A stretch of 64,000 nt of DNA, taken from NCBI RefSeq assembly GCF_008016535.1, contig NZ_SAXY01000029.1, positions 1 through 64,000 on the forward strand, given 5' to 3'. The translations under genes and the position numbers were made by a program. The stretch comes from Brachyspira pilosicoli (GTDB lineage Bacteria; Spirochaetota; Brachyspiria; Brachyspirales; Brachyspiraceae). This document shows positions 16,026-25,667 of this stretch, piece by piece (position 1 is the first letter of the stretch; every line of letters starts with the position of its first letter). A model generated the notes under the pieces. That model worked only from the letters and a program-made list of their open reading frames with translations. It did not search any database and was not told the DNA's origin.

Positions 16026-17051
16026 TTATATTCCTTTTTGATAAACTATAACAGGGCTTTCTGTTTCTTTAGATTCCCTTAAAGCTTCTTTTATTTTATC
16101 AGTTAAATTATCTTTAACTGTAAAAATTGATATTTTATTAGCCTTATTATCAGCAAAATCAAATCCGCTAACTGCCATAGACACTTTTACATCTACATTA
16201 TCGCCATTATAGCTAAAATTATAATTTTGAAGCATCTTTAAATATCTCTTTGTAATCTTCACTGCCTCTTCTTCATTAGCATATACTATTATATATATAA
16301 CATCATCATCTATCAAACATTGACTCTCGCCTGCTCTCGCTTCTCTCTTAATAAAAGCTACTAAATCTTTTCTTATTTTATAATAAGCAAATCTATCATA
16401 ATGCTCTATTATATCATTAGCATTAGAAATATTAAATGCCATTATACCTATAGCATAATTATGTCTCTGCGAAAATGATATTACTGTTTTTAATGTATCA
16501 TTAAATATTTCATATTCTAAAGTATTAGTTTTTTCTGTTTCACCAGATAAATTATTAGAAGAATTATTAGTTTCATATCCCAAATTAAATAATATTAAAT
16601 TGTACATAAAGAATATAATATTTCTTATGTTATAAGATAAAAATATAGCCATAAAAAATAAGCATAAAGATAGTATTGTGCTATAAAAAGTATATTCTTG
16701 TCTGTATAATATTTTTTGTACTTCTGGTATATAGCTTAAAGAAAGTAGCATTACTATAGAGGTTACAACAAAAAACAAAATATTTCCTATACTTTTTCTT
16801 AAATTAGCCTCATGCTCTTTTGCAGAAAATATAAACACCACTATAAAAGCATATAATATAGATATAGATATCCATATCCAAACCCAAATATCTAAAGTAT
16901 AAAGTAAATAAACTAAAAAGTTATTAGGGTTTGAAGATATAAGTAATATATAAATAGGTATTGCTATAGCACTGTATATTAGAGTGCTTATCATAGCAGC
17001 AAAAAAACCATAGAGGTATGATTTTGATAAGCTAATTTCTTTTACTTCCAT
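16026..17051 (-). CDS. membrane protein with degenerate GGDEF-like domain
   Basis: This 341-residue protein has about five membrane segments in residues 12-155. A soluble domain at ~185-330 follows the GGDEF fold in pattern. IGIMAFNISNANDIIEHYD occupies the place of the conserved D..F...ND. stretch, and QCLIDDDVIYIIVYAN sits where GGDEF plus the following strand should be. The signature residues are gone, so diguanylate cyclase activity is not expected. It could be a c-di-GMP- or nucleotide-binding relic, or a dimerisation module. The domain assignment is my inference from pattern and would need profile comparison. Co-transcribed with the TPR gene downstream. Confidence 0.62.
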   Translation of the reverse strand: MEVKEISLSKSYLYGFFAAMISTLIYSAIAIPIYILLISSNPNNFLVYLLYTLDIWVWIWISISILYAFIVVFIFSAKEHEANLRKSIGNILFFVVTSIVMLLSLSYIPEVQKILYRQEYTFYSTILSLCLFFMAIFLSYNIRNIIFFMYNLILFNLGYETNNSSNNLSGETEKTNTLEYEIFNDTLKTVISFSQRHNYAIGIMAFNISNANDIIEHYDRFAYYKIRKDLVAFIKREARAGESQCLIDDDVIYIIVYANEEEAVKITKRYLKMLQNYNFSYNGDNVDVKVSMAVSGFDFADNKANKISIFTVKDNLTDKIKEALRESKETESPVIVYQKGI

Positions 17052-17061
17052 AAATAACTAC

Positions 17062-19215
17062 CTAATTTTTGCACCATACGGTATTATCATATTTTAATTT
17101 ATTGAATCCGAATATTTTCATCATTCTTTCTAATTCTTCTTTAGTAGAATAAATCATATATTCAAGACCTTTCCTGCCTTTACTTACAATAGAAATAAAA
17201 CTCTCTTCCGTTACGCAAACAGCATTAGCACCTAAAGCATAATACTTAAACAACTCTCCGCCATATTTAGGTGATTCTGCAAGTATATTAATTTGCATTT
17301 TACTCTTTTGCAAGTTTAAAGCTATGCTACTAACAGTATCGGAAACTTTTTTCATACCTTTTAATGAATACTTATTATTATTAGAAAAATATACATTGTT
17401 TAAATTATTTTTAATTATATCCTTTTCATTAGAGATTCCTTTTATTATTAGAGGAATATCTAAATGTTTTTGAATATAATTTATTTCTTTATGAGTTTTT
17501 AGATGAATATTATTTTCATTACCATTATAATAATAAGACAAATCTATTCCAACAGCACAAGCTCCGCTTTTTTGAGCTTCTTTAAGTTTTTTCATTATAA
17601 CATCTTGAGAATTATTACCGCTAATCATAATAATTCCTCTCTTATGTTCTTTTATAGATTGAATAGCTAAATTAAATATTTCATCATTATTAAAATCATT
17701 AAGTATAGCAAGTATCTCAGAATTTGAAGCTATATCCATAGTGATGTTATAATATTCTTTTATATCCATTATACCATCTAAAGCTTCTGGAAGATTATGA
17801 ATTGTTTCTATTATAATAGGCTGAGATAGATGCATATTAAATATACTAGTTTGCAAGCTAATATCTTTATCATCATTATGTATTATACTTGGAGAAAAAG
17901 AATAATTTTCCAAACCTGTATCTTTGTTTTCATCAAACAAATAATCAACATTATGTTTTGAAGATAATTTTTCTTTAGATACTTTTTTAATTTCTTCTAT
18001 TGTAAGAGATTTTTCATCGGTTAGCTTAAAATGAACAGCATCTATAGCCTTGTTAGCAATTTCTATAGCCTTATCTCTAGTATCTGCCACAGCTATAACA
18101 TTACCAGCCTTATCAAGATTGCTCGTAGGAGAAACTAATATATCTCCAACTTTTGTTTTAATAAATATCTCTTTTACACCATCTATATTTTTAGCATTCT
18201 CCAAACCTTCTATAGATTCAATAATTCCCGTACCCGGTAAAAATGCTTTTTCAACAGAAACCCTATCCCATTTAGGCTTTAAATCACTTGGCGGATTACC
18301 TAAAGCTATCTCTATTGCATTTTTAATTAAGTTTACACCAGTGGCAAAAGGATAAGTATAAGCACTCATAAATCCGCCAGAAAGTCTTGCAGCAATCTCC
18401 CCTACCATAGCACCGTTTTTTGTTACTTTTATATCTCCCTTAGCAGCACCAATTTTTAAATTCAAAGCCTTTATACCCGCCTTCATTACATTAATAGCAT
18501 CATCTATCTTTTCCTGCTCTAAAGCAGAAGGAAGTATATGACCAGTTTCTATAAAAAACGGAGGATACTCTATTATTCTGTCAGCAACCCCTGTAACATA
18601 TATCTCATCATTATAAATAAGCATGTCTATAGAAAGTTCAGGACCCTCCATAAACTCTTCTATTATCACCTCACCCGAAGGAGAAGCACTCTTAGCCCTA
18701 TTAAAAGCGTTAAGTACATCTTTTTCATCAGACACCTTCATTACACCGCGAGCCCCCATATTGTCAGCAGGCTTTATTACAACAGGCTTAGTCAAATTTT
18801 TATAAGCCTCAACCGCCTCATCATAATTCCACACAGGAAAAAAATTAGGCTGAGGCACATTATTTTTCTTAAATCTCTCACGCATTCTTATCTTGTTTGA
18901 AGCAGCATAAGCATCTTCAAACCTATTACCCGGTAACCCTAAAGCATTAGCAACAGCAGCAACAGTACTCGAAGCATCTGTTCCAACCGTAATAACCCCA
19001 TCTATTTCAATCTCTTTGCTTAAAGCCCTGGCAACCCTCACACTTCCATCAACATCTCTTGTAGATGCTATTATAGGATAATCTGCTATCTTCATTCCCG
19101 GAGCATCTTTATTATAATCTAATACTATTGTATATAATCCCATATCTTTGGCTATTTGTATCGCTGGTACTTGTAATAGTCCAGCTCCTATTATGATAAT
19201 TCTCTTACCTTTCAT
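17062..19215 (-). CDS. ATP-grasp protein fused to an alpha-hydroxyacid dehydrogenase-like domain
   Basis: This 717-residue protein has two parts. Residues ~1-410 are a carboxylate-amine ligase: pre-ATP-grasp fold (KRIIIIGAGLLQVPAIQIA), ATP-grasp core with VVIKPADNMGARGV and EVIIEEFMEGPELS, and the metal-binding region GEIAARLSGGFMSAY. Residues ~430-717 follow FMN-dependent alpha-hydroxyacid dehydrogenases along their length: FSPSIIHNDDKDISLQTSIF, then HLSQPIIIE, IPLIIKGIS, and GELFKYYALGANAVCV. The catalytic HGGR motif is replaced by SNNNKYSLKG, so oxidoreductase activity is doubtful. ATP-grasp enzymes ligate a carboxylate to an amine or thiol; the substrate is unknown. It sits 10 bp upstream of the GGDEF-like gene. 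Confidence 0.8.
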   Translation of the reverse strand: MKGKRIIIIGAGLLQVPAIQIAKDMGLYTIVLDYNKDAPGMKIADYPIIASTRDVDGSVRVARALSKEIEIDGVITVGTDASSTVAAVANALGLPGNRFEDAYAASNKIRMRERFKKNNVPQPNFFPVWNYDEAVEAYKNLTKPVVIKPADNMGARGVMKVSDEKDVLNAFNRAKSASPSGEVIIEEFMEGPELSIDMLIYNDEIYVTGVADRIIEYPPFFIETGHILPSALEQEKIDDAINVMKAGIKALNLKIGAAKGDIKVTKNGAMVGEIAARLSGGFMSAYTYPFATGVNLIKNAIEIALGNPPSDLKPKWDRVSVEKAFLPGTGIIESIEGLENAKNIDGVKEIFIKTKVGDILVSPTSNLDKAGNVIAVADTRDKAIEIANKAIDAVHFKLTDEKSLTIEEIKKVSKEKLSSKHNVDYLFDENKDTGLENYSFSPSIIHNDDKDISLQTSIFNMHLSQPIIIETIHNLPEALDGIMDIKEYYNITMDIASNSEILAILNDFNNDEIFNLAIQSIKEHKRGIIMISGNNSQDVIMKKLKEAQKSGACAVGIDLSYYYNGNENNIHLKTHKEINYIQKHLDIPLIIKGISNEKDIIKNNLNNVYFSNNNKYSLKGMKKVSDTVSSIALNLQKSKMQINILAESPKYGGELFKYYALGANAVCVTEESFISIVSKGRKGLEYMIYSTKEELERMMKIFGFNKLKYDNTVWCKN

Positions 19216-19361
19216 AATTAAAAAATTGCCTTTCTTTATCTAATTTAAAATAATCCATTAACTATATCGAAATATATTAAACTTACTAAAGAATTTTATT
19301 AAAACTCACTTGCAAAAATATATAATATATATTAATATACTGTATAAATATAAGGGTGTTT

Positions 19362-20249
19362 ATGATTAAATATAGAGAAATTAAATGTAAATCAGCATTA
19401 AATAAAATAAATAATAAATACGGATTCTGTTATGATTTAAATATTTATAGAGGCTGCATTCATAAGTGCTACTACTGCTTTGCTGTGTATTCTCATAAAT
19501 ATATTAATTCAAGAGATTTTTTTGGAGAGATATTCGTAAAGAAGAATATTGCAGAAGTATTAGAAAAAGAATTATCATCAAGAAATTGGAAAAGAGATAT
19601 TATTAACTTAGGAAGCGTTACAGACAATTATCAAGAATGTGAAAAAGACTATAAACTTATGAGAGATATATTGAAACTCCTTATAAGATATAAAACTCCA
19701 ATGTGTATATCAACAAAAAGCGATTTAATATTAAGAGATTTTGATTTAATAGATGAGCTTTCAAATATAGTGTCAGTTAGAATAGCTACCACTATAACAA
19801 CATTAAATGAAAAACTCTCATCATTAATAGAGCCTAATGTAATAAGCCCATTAAGAAGATTAGAAATATTAAAAGAGTTCAAAAAAACAAAAGCAACGGT
19901 TGCAATTCATACAATGCCTGTAATGCCTTTTATCACAGAAGATGAATTAGAAAATATTTTTAAAACAGCAAAAGAATGCGATATAGATTACTGTGCCGCT
20001 GACACATTAAAACTCTGTGGAGAATGCAGAAAGATATTTTTAAACTTCGTTAGAGAAAACTTTCCAAATTATTATAAAAAATATTTATATATTTATGGAA
20101 GCAGCGGCATTCTTAAAGATGATTATAAAGAAAAGATGTATAAAAAAATAAAAGCATTAGAAGAAAAATATAATATATCATACAAAACAAGAGAAGAATT
20201 GCATAAAGAAAAAATTAATATACAAGAAGAAGAAATGCTTTTATTTTAA
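19362..20249 (+). CDS. radical SAM protein, SPL/Rv2578c-like
   Basis: This protein of ~295 residues carries the radical SAM cluster motif in YRGCIHKCYYCFAVYS (CxxxCxxC). The surrounding pattern (RGC.H.C.YC..R or AVYS, then LGSVTDNYQ.CE) resembles the DNA-photolesion-lyase-like subfamily of radical SAM enzymes often annotated as SPL family. More cysteines near residues 220-228 (DYCAADTLKLCGEC) might hold an extra cluster. Substrate unknown. An upstream GTG at 19356 is in frame but overlaps the aaggg SD, which points to ATG at 19362. Divergent from the ATP-grasp gene. Confidence 0.82.
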   Translation: MIKYREIKCKSALNKINNKYGFCYDLNIYRGCIHKCYYCFAVYSHKYINSRDFFGEIFVKKNIAEVLEKELSSRNWKRDIINLGSVTDNYQECEKDYKLMRDILKLLIRYKTPMCISTKSDLILRDFDLIDELSNIVSVRIATTITTLNEKLSSLIEPNVISPLRRLEILKEFKKTKATVAIHTMPVMPFITEDELENIFKTAKECDIDYCAADTLKLCGECRKIFLNFVRENFPNYYKKYLYIYGSSGILKDDYKEKMYKKIKALEEKYNISYKTREELHKEKINIQEEEMLLF

Positions 20250-20332
20250 AAAATTTTTAAAAAATTAATCCCCTCTCAAAGCATTAACTTCAAAAGGGGA
20301 CTAACAATAACTTTTAGGATATCTTTAAAATA

Positions 20333-21202
20333 TTAACTTACTTTCTTATCGGAATAAATATAACTATCTTTATAAACAGGAATCTTTTTAATCTCAGCCA
20401 AAACTTTCTGAGCATCTTCCCTATTTTCATATCTTCCTATTTTAATTTTATACATAGTTTTTCCATCAGAGCCTACTTCTTCTTTTATAAAAGTTTTTGG
20501 GTATTTTGCTTTTAATGTATCTCTTACAGAATATGTATTATCTTTATCAAAACCAACTGCTACTTGTATAAAATAAATAGAGTCTTGAGAAGAGCTTCTA
20601 GTATATGGTACAGTTGTAGTTACTTCTTTTTTCTCTATAGGTTTTACACTAGCTATCATTTGCTCGGGAGGGGTATATGTTGAATTTGGAGTTTGTTCTC
20701 CTTTAATGTTTGCGTTAATAGCATCAAGTTCTGAAGCTAGATTTTTAGTGTATTCATTATATCTATCTTCTGAAGATACACCTTCTCTAATAATACTGCT
20801 GCTGCTTACGCTTGAAGCATTATTATTTAAAGGCTCAATATTTTCTATATTTGAATCAACAATACTAGATTCTTGCATAGCGTTTTCTTGAGTATTTAAA
20901 CCATTAGCCATAGCCAAAGCATCAGTAGTATCTAAATTATTAATAACCTGAGTATTTTCTCTCATAAGTATATCGCTTGAAACCTCTGCACTATTATTAG
21001 AAGCATAACTAACCTTAGAAGAGCCCAAATGAAAACCTATAACAAATATAAACAATATTAAACTAGCTGCACTTACAGAAAATACCAATAGTCTTATAGG
21101 TGTAAAATTAACTATATACAATGTTCTTTTATTTTTTTGATGACTGTTGAGCTTAGTAGAATAATCTCTTTCTTCGATGTTTTCTTTTTGATTCATTTCC
21201 AT
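20333..21202 (-). CDS. membrane-anchored SPOR-domain protein
   Basis: This 289-residue protein has a short basic cytosolic N-terminus, one membrane segment (residues ~38-60), a long Ser/Asn-rich periplasmic linker, and a C-terminal SPOR domain from ~213. There SIYFIQVAVGFDKDNTYSVRD, cut here at DNTYS, is followed by KEEVGSDGKTMYKIKIGRY and AQKVLAEIKKIPVYKDSYI. SPOR domains bind denuded septal glycan, so this is a likely division or cell-wall protein. It is the last gene of ftsZ-TPR-coaE-SPOR. The start overlaps coaE by 50 bp; the aggaagg SD five bases before ATG 21202 supports it. Confidence 0.88.
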   Translation of the reverse strand: MEMNQKENIEERDYSTKLNSHQKNKRTLYIVNFTPIRLLVFSVSAASLILFIFVIGFHLGSSKVSYASNNSAEVSSDILMRENTQVINNLDTTDALAMANGLNTQENAMQESSIVDSNIENIEPLNNNASSVSSSSIIREGVSSEDRYNEYTKNLASELDAINANIKGEQTPNSTYTPPEQMIASVKPIEKKEVTTTVPYTRSSSQDSIYFIQVAVGFDKDNTYSVRDTLKAKYPKTFIKEEVGSDGKTMYKIKIGRYENREDAQKVLAEIKKIPVYKDSYIYSDKKVS

Positions 21203-21770
21203 AATGCCTTCCTAATTTTTGAGATATAATTACTAAATGATTATAATCTCTCATATTGTTAACAATAATATCGGCATCAAATTTCTTATTTTTTACATCT
21301 CTTTGCATTTTTAATATTTTTCTTGCATGATGTTCTGATATATTTCTAGTTTTTTGCATTCTTTTTAATATATTAGAAGTTTTAGCATTAACAAAAACTA
21401 AACTATTACAAAGTTTATAAATATTGCTTCTCATAATTAAAGCAGCTTCTATAACAACATCTTTATCAGTAGAGTTTACTAAATCTTCTGTTTTTTTTTC
21501 TATATAAGAATAAGTAATATCCTGAAGTTTTTTAAGTCTTTTTTTATTAGAAAATACAATACTTCCAAGTTTTTTTCTGTCTATATTATTATTTGAATCT
21601 AATATACTCTCAGAAAACTCTTTTACAATAATGTCTTTTTTATTTTCTAAAGCCTCATGACCAAGTTTATCAGCATCTATATAAAAAGCATCTAATTCTT
21701 TTGCAAGCAGCTTAGAAAAAGAACTCTTACCAGAACAGATAAGACCATATACCCCTATAATGTTTCTCAT
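21153..21770 (-). CDS. coaE: dephospho-CoA kinase
   Basis: This 205-residue kinase performs the last step of coenzyme A synthesis, phosphorylating the 3'-OH of dephospho-CoA. The P-loop is GLICSGKSS (residues 8-16). DADKLGHEAL and the later VFVNAKTSNILKRMQKTRN region match the family. The C-terminus is basic (SKRKHRRKRLFY) and overlaps the next gene. It starts 9 bp after the TPR gene. Its place in a division/envelope operon is probably genomic convenience. Confidence 0.9.
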   Translation of the reverse strand: MRNIIGVYGLICSGKSSFSKLLAKELDAFYIDADKLGHEALENKKDIIVKEFSESILDSNNNIDRKKLGSIVFSNKKRLKKLQDITYSYIEKKTEDLVNSTDKDVVIEAALIMRSNIYKLCNSLVFVNAKTSNILKRMQKTRNISEHHARKILKMQRDVKNKKFDADIIVNNMRDYNHLVIISQKLGRHYGNESKRKHRRKRLFY

Positions 21771-21779
21771 AAATAATTA

Positions 21780-23675
21780 TTAATTAACAGCAGCAACATT
21801 TGTATTTATTGTATTAGTAACATAAGGAACTGTTATTTGATTTATATTAATTTTGCTTAAAGCTCTACTATCTATAAGTTTAATTAAAGATACATTCTCA
21901 TCAACCGTTATTACTTTAGCAATACCAATACTTTCTTCATTAGTCATATTTAACTGTGCTTTAGTTGTATTATATATCATCATATTCATATTATTGCTTA
22001 AACCTTGAAGTTTGCCTGCATTAATATATATATTATCATTATGTATTTTAATTATTTTAGAATAAAAAGGCACTGTATTATTAATAACATTTCCAGCCAT
22101 AACAGCAGCAGTCATCATCTTATCTCTGCCTCTAGTAGTGATTGTAAAGTTAGTTACTACTCTCTCTGTATTAACATCTACCAAATCAAGCATTAAAGTA
22201 ATATTATCATATCCGCTAAATGTAGAGCCTCTTAAATAATAATCAGCATTTTTTCTTTTTAATTCTTGATATAAATCTCTCTCAGAATAATAAGTATTAT
22301 AAATATCTACAACATTAAATCTAGCATATTGAGGAAGCACATAGGATAATGTTTGATATAATGCGGTATTCAAAAACATTGGGCTGTCTTTTTGTATATC
22401 AATAGTATCAGCTATAGCAACTGTAAAACCTGGTCTTTCTACATTATATTGATTATCTATTCCCCAAGTTCTAGAAATTATATTTTTATCTAATTGTCTT
22501 TTATAACTATCATATTTATAAACAATAGATTTATTAGTAGGATTAACATTTTTAGCAATCTCTAATTCTTCTAAAGCCTTCTCTTCTAAACCCATTCTCT
22601 TATAAACATCAGAAAGCATGAGTCTTGCATAAGTATTAGCAGGGTTTAATTTTAACATATGCTTTAAATATGCTTGAGAGCGAATTTTATCAGCAAGCCT
22701 TGTATAGTAAGAAGCCTTATTAGCATAATATAAAGCAGCTCTGTCTCTTTCATAATCAGCTTGAGGATTAGTATTTAATAAAACTCTCTCATAAGCTAAT
22801 CTTCCAAGCTCATCTTCTGGTTTTAGTCTTAAATAATTTATATAAGCATTTTTAGCACTAGGAAAATTATTAGCCTTCTCATAAACATTGCCTATATAAT
22901 AATTTTTAGTATCATCTCTAAAACTTGATTCCGGCAAATATTCCAATATAGCTATAGCATCATTATATCTATCTAAAGCCATATAAACATTTGCCTCTAA
23001 TATTTTAGCATCATTGTAATTTGTGTAATAATAATAAGCATTTTTAATTTCATTTAAAGAAGCATTATAATTTCCTGTTATATAATAATAATTAGCTAAA
23101 TTATAATAAGATTCAGCCATTTTAGGATTATTTTTTATATTGAGGTTAAATAAATCTAAAGCAGATTTTCTATCACCATTAGCAAGCTTTAAATATGCAA
23201 GTGCTATAGGAGCTTCACTTCTAGTTCTGTCTATTATCATAGCCCTTTCATACAAGCTCATAGCTGTTTTATAATAGCCTACTCTCTCACTTAATAATCC
23301 TTCAGCATAGCTTGCAAAATAATTTTTACTATCTAATGCTTTAATTTGATTAATTGTAGCTCTTGCTTCATTATTTTTATTGTTTAGAAGCTCTATAGTT
23401 AGTTTTCTTTCCAAAACTCTATAATTTTTAGAATGATATCTATAGGCATCATCTATAAGAGTTTGAGCCATAGTGTAATTTTGAAGTTTAATATAATTGT
23501 CTATAAGTAATAGATATTCATTGATGTTACTTGGTTTAATATTTAGTGAGTTTAGCACAGAGATTGATGCTTCATAATTTCTATTATTATAGAGATTCAA
23601 AGCATCATCATAACTCTGTGCCAAAACACTGCATACTGTTAAAACAAATAAACAAAAAATTTTATATATATTCAA
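21780..23675 (-). CDS. exported TPR protein with CsgG/FlgT-like C-terminal part
   Basis: This 631-residue protein has a signal peptide (IFCLFVLTVCSVLAQS) and about ten TPR units to ~residue 400, for example NRNYEASISVLNSLNI and YITGNYNASLNEIKNAYY. Residues ~410-530 look like a curli CsgG/TolB-N-type alpha/beta domain (VAIADTIDI, then LRGSTFSGYDNITLMLDLVD). The last ~90 residues (YINAGKLQGLSNNMNMMIYN) resemble the FlgT-C-type barrel. The start is TTG at 23675 with SD aaggg at 8 bases; there is no closer ATG. Eleven bp downstream of ftsZ. I infer an envelope-assembly role; no family name is certain. Confidence 0.75.
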   Translation of the reverse strand: MNIYKIFCLFVLTVCSVLAQSYDDALNLYNNRNYEASISVLNSLNIKPSNINEYLLLIDNYIKLQNYTMAQTLIDDAYRYHSKNYRVLERKLTIELLNNKNNEARATINQIKALDSKNYFASYAEGLLSERVGYYKTAMSLYERAMIIDRTRSEAPIALAYLKLANGDRKSALDLFNLNIKNNPKMAESYYNLANYYYITGNYNASLNEIKNAYYYYTNYNDAKILEANVYMALDRYNDAIAILEYLPESSFRDDTKNYYIGNVYEKANNFPSAKNAYINYLRLKPEDELGRLAYERVLLNTNPQADYERDRAALYYANKASYYTRLADKIRSQAYLKHMLKLNPANTYARLMLSDVYKRMGLEEKALEELEIAKNVNPTNKSIVYKYDSYKRQLDKNIISRTWGIDNQYNVERPGFTVAIADTIDIQKDSPMFLNTALYQTLSYVLPQYARFNVVDIYNTYYSERDLYQELKRKNADYYLRGSTFSGYDNITLMLDLVDVNTERVVTNFTITTRGRDKMMTAAVMAGNVINNTVPFYSKIIKIHNDNIYINAGKLQGLSNNMNMMIYNTTKAQLNMTNEESIGIAKVITVDENVSLIKLIDSRALSKININQITVPYVTNTINTNVAAVN

Positions 23676-23686
23676 AGCTATAACCC

Positions 23687-25486
23687 TTATCTATTAATAT
23701 TTCTCACCTGCAATTGTCTTCTAAGAAATGCTGGTTTTTCATAATCAGTATCCACGCTCTCATCAGTAAACGGTAATTTAGCTCCTAAATTATTATGCTT
23801 TTGCATCTCTTCTTCAGGCATAATCTCAAAAGGAGCTATACTTCTTTTCTCTGTATTAACTTCTTCTTCTAAAGCACTATTAAGTTCTGCTATGTATTCT
23901 TTTTTAATAAAACTTTCTTGATTAGGATTTATTTTGCTGTTTTCTAATTCTTCTTCATACTCCTTAGCAACATCATCATCACTCAATGCATTATCATTAG
24001 ATAAATTAATATCAAAATTATTTGATTTTAATTCATTTTCAAGATTTAATCTGCTGAAAGTGCTTTTAGTTATTACAGGTTTTTTCATCTCTTCTATTTT
24101 ATTTTTAAAATTAATAACATATTTATTATTTGAAATATCATCATTATTTTCTATTTTTTCTTCTATTGTTTTGTTCTCTATATTCTCTGCATTTTCTATA
24201 TCTTCTATATTATTTATGCTCTTCATGTGATTTTCTATGAAAGTTTCATTTTTTTTGTTTTCTATATCATTTGAATTTTCTGTATTAGAATTATCAGCAT
24301 TAACTGCAACATCTATAACCAAATCATTTTTTTGTGTTTCTTTAACATCATTAGAATTATTTTCTATATTATTTTTTACTCCATTATTATTAGAAACATC
24401 ATTTACTTTATCATCTTTTATAGTATTAAATTCTTTATCTTCTATTTTTTTTTCTTCAGTATTATTTGAGTTATTATCAAAACCAGTAGCAACTATTGTA
24501 ACAATAATCTCATCTTTAATCTCTTCTTTAGTACAAACACCAATTTTTATATTAGCATTTTCATTAGCATAGTTATTGATAATCTTGCTAGCCTCTCTAT
24601 ACTCTTTCATACCAAAATCTTTAGGACAAACTATATTGGCAAGTATTCCTCTAGCATTTTTAATACTAGCCACATCTAAAAGCGGATTTTCAAATGCACT
24701 AGTAATAGCCTTGTGAAGTCTGTCATCACCCTTACCAACACCAATACCCAAATGAGCCCTTCCATTAGAAAGAGAAATCATAGTTTTTACATCGGCAAAG
24801 TCCACATTTATAAATCCAACCTGAGTAATTATATCAGAAATACCCTGAACACCCTGACGAAGTATATCATCAACAACCGCCAAAGCCTCTTCATATTTAT
24901 AATTATCCATATCAACCATATCATAAAGGTTTTCATTAGGTATAATGATAAGCGAATCTACTACTGTAAGCATTTTTTCTATACCAGCCTCAGCACGTTC
25001 CATTTTAAGTCTGCCTTCATACTCAAAAGGCTTAGTAACAACACCAATAGTTAAAGCACCAGCCTTTTTAGCCGCCTCTGCCACAACAGGACTAGCACCA
25101 GTACCAGTACCGCCTCCAAAACTGCTTGCAATAAATACCAAATTAGCACCGCTTACAATCTCTTCTATTTTAGCAACATCTTCTCTAGCAGCCTCAGCAC
25201 CCTTCTCTGGGTCTGTACCAGCACCCAAACCTTGTGTAACTCTATCGCCTAAAACTATTCTAGTAGGAGCATTAGAACGAGATAGTGCCTGAGCATCAGT
25301 ATTCATAGCTATAAAATCAACGTTTTCTAAGCCTTCAGCTATCATTCTGTTTATGGCGTTACATCCGCCGTTACCGACACCTATAACTTTTATTACTGTG
25401 TCTAATGATGAGAGGTTATTGTAAGAATTCATTGATATGCTCCCTTTGGAATTTTCATCTAATTCTATTCGATACTTGCTATCCAT
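23687..25486 (-). CDS. ftsZ: cell division GTPase FtsZ with very long C-terminal linker
   Basis: This 599-residue protein is ~200 residues longer than most FtsZ. The N-terminal GTPase/polymerisation part (~30-345) is complete: VIGVGNGGCNAINRM, AMNTDAQAL, the tubulin signature GGGTGTGASP at 124-133, and the T7-loop-like VDFADVKTMI. Residues ~345-580 are a low-complexity Asn/Glu/Lys linker. The last residues KPAFLRRQLQVRNINR form the conserved C-terminal peptide that binds FtsA/ZipA/SepF-type partners. FtsZ forms the cytokinetic ring. ftsA is not adjacent. SD ggag before ATG 25486. First gene of an operon with TPR, coaE and SPOR genes. Confidence 0.97.
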   Translation of the reverse strand: MDSKYRIELDENSKGSISMNSYNNLSSLDTVIKVIGVGNGGCNAINRMIAEGLENVDFIAMNTDAQALSRSNAPTRIVLGDRVTQGLGAGTDPEKGAEAAREDVAKIEEIVSGANLVFIASSFGGGTGTGASPVVAEAAKKAGALTIGVVTKPFEYEGRLKMERAEAGIEKMLTVVDSLIIIPNENLYDMVDMDNYKYEEALAVVDDILRQGVQGISDIITQVGFINVDFADVKTMISLSNGRAHLGIGVGKGDDRLHKAITSAFENPLLDVASIKNARGILANIVCPKDFGMKEYREASKIINNYANENANIKIGVCTKEEIKDEIIVTIVATGFDNNSNNTEEKKIEDKEFNTIKDDKVNDVSNNNGVKNNIENNSNDVKETQKNDLVIDVAVNADNSNTENSNDIENKKNETFIENHMKSINNIEDIENAENIENKTIEEKIENNDDISNNKYVINFKNKIEEMKKPVITKSTFSRLNLENELKSNNFDINLSNDNALSDDDVAKEYEEELENSKINPNQESFIKKEYIAELNSALEEEVNTEKRSIAPFEIMPEEEMQKHNNLGAKLPFTDESVDTDYEKPAFLRRQLQVRNINR

Positions 25487-25667
25487 ATATACTCCACTGA
25501 ATATAATTTAATATAAAGATATTATCGGCATTTTACTAAACATAATTATATTAACATAATTAAAATTTTCTGCAAGTAGTAAAAATAAAAAAATATGTTA
25601 TTATATCATTTGTTTTTATTTATAAACAAAAAAAATATAGTTTTAATATTAATAAAGAGAGAAATAA

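Noticed and set aside
18050-18900. Open frames on the strand opposite the ATP-grasp gene
   Set aside because: They mirror the codon bias of the minus-strand gene and lack start signals; they are shadows.
20268-20302. Hairpin cccctct / aaaagggg between the radical SAM and SPOR genes
   Set aside because: The loop is long and there is no T run close to the stem. It may be a weak convergent terminator, but I cannot support it.
23934-24572. Open plus-strand frames over the ftsZ linker
   Set aside because: The low-complexity Asn/Glu codons of the linker create stop-poor antisense frames with Ser/Phe/Leu-rich products. No SD or homology signal.
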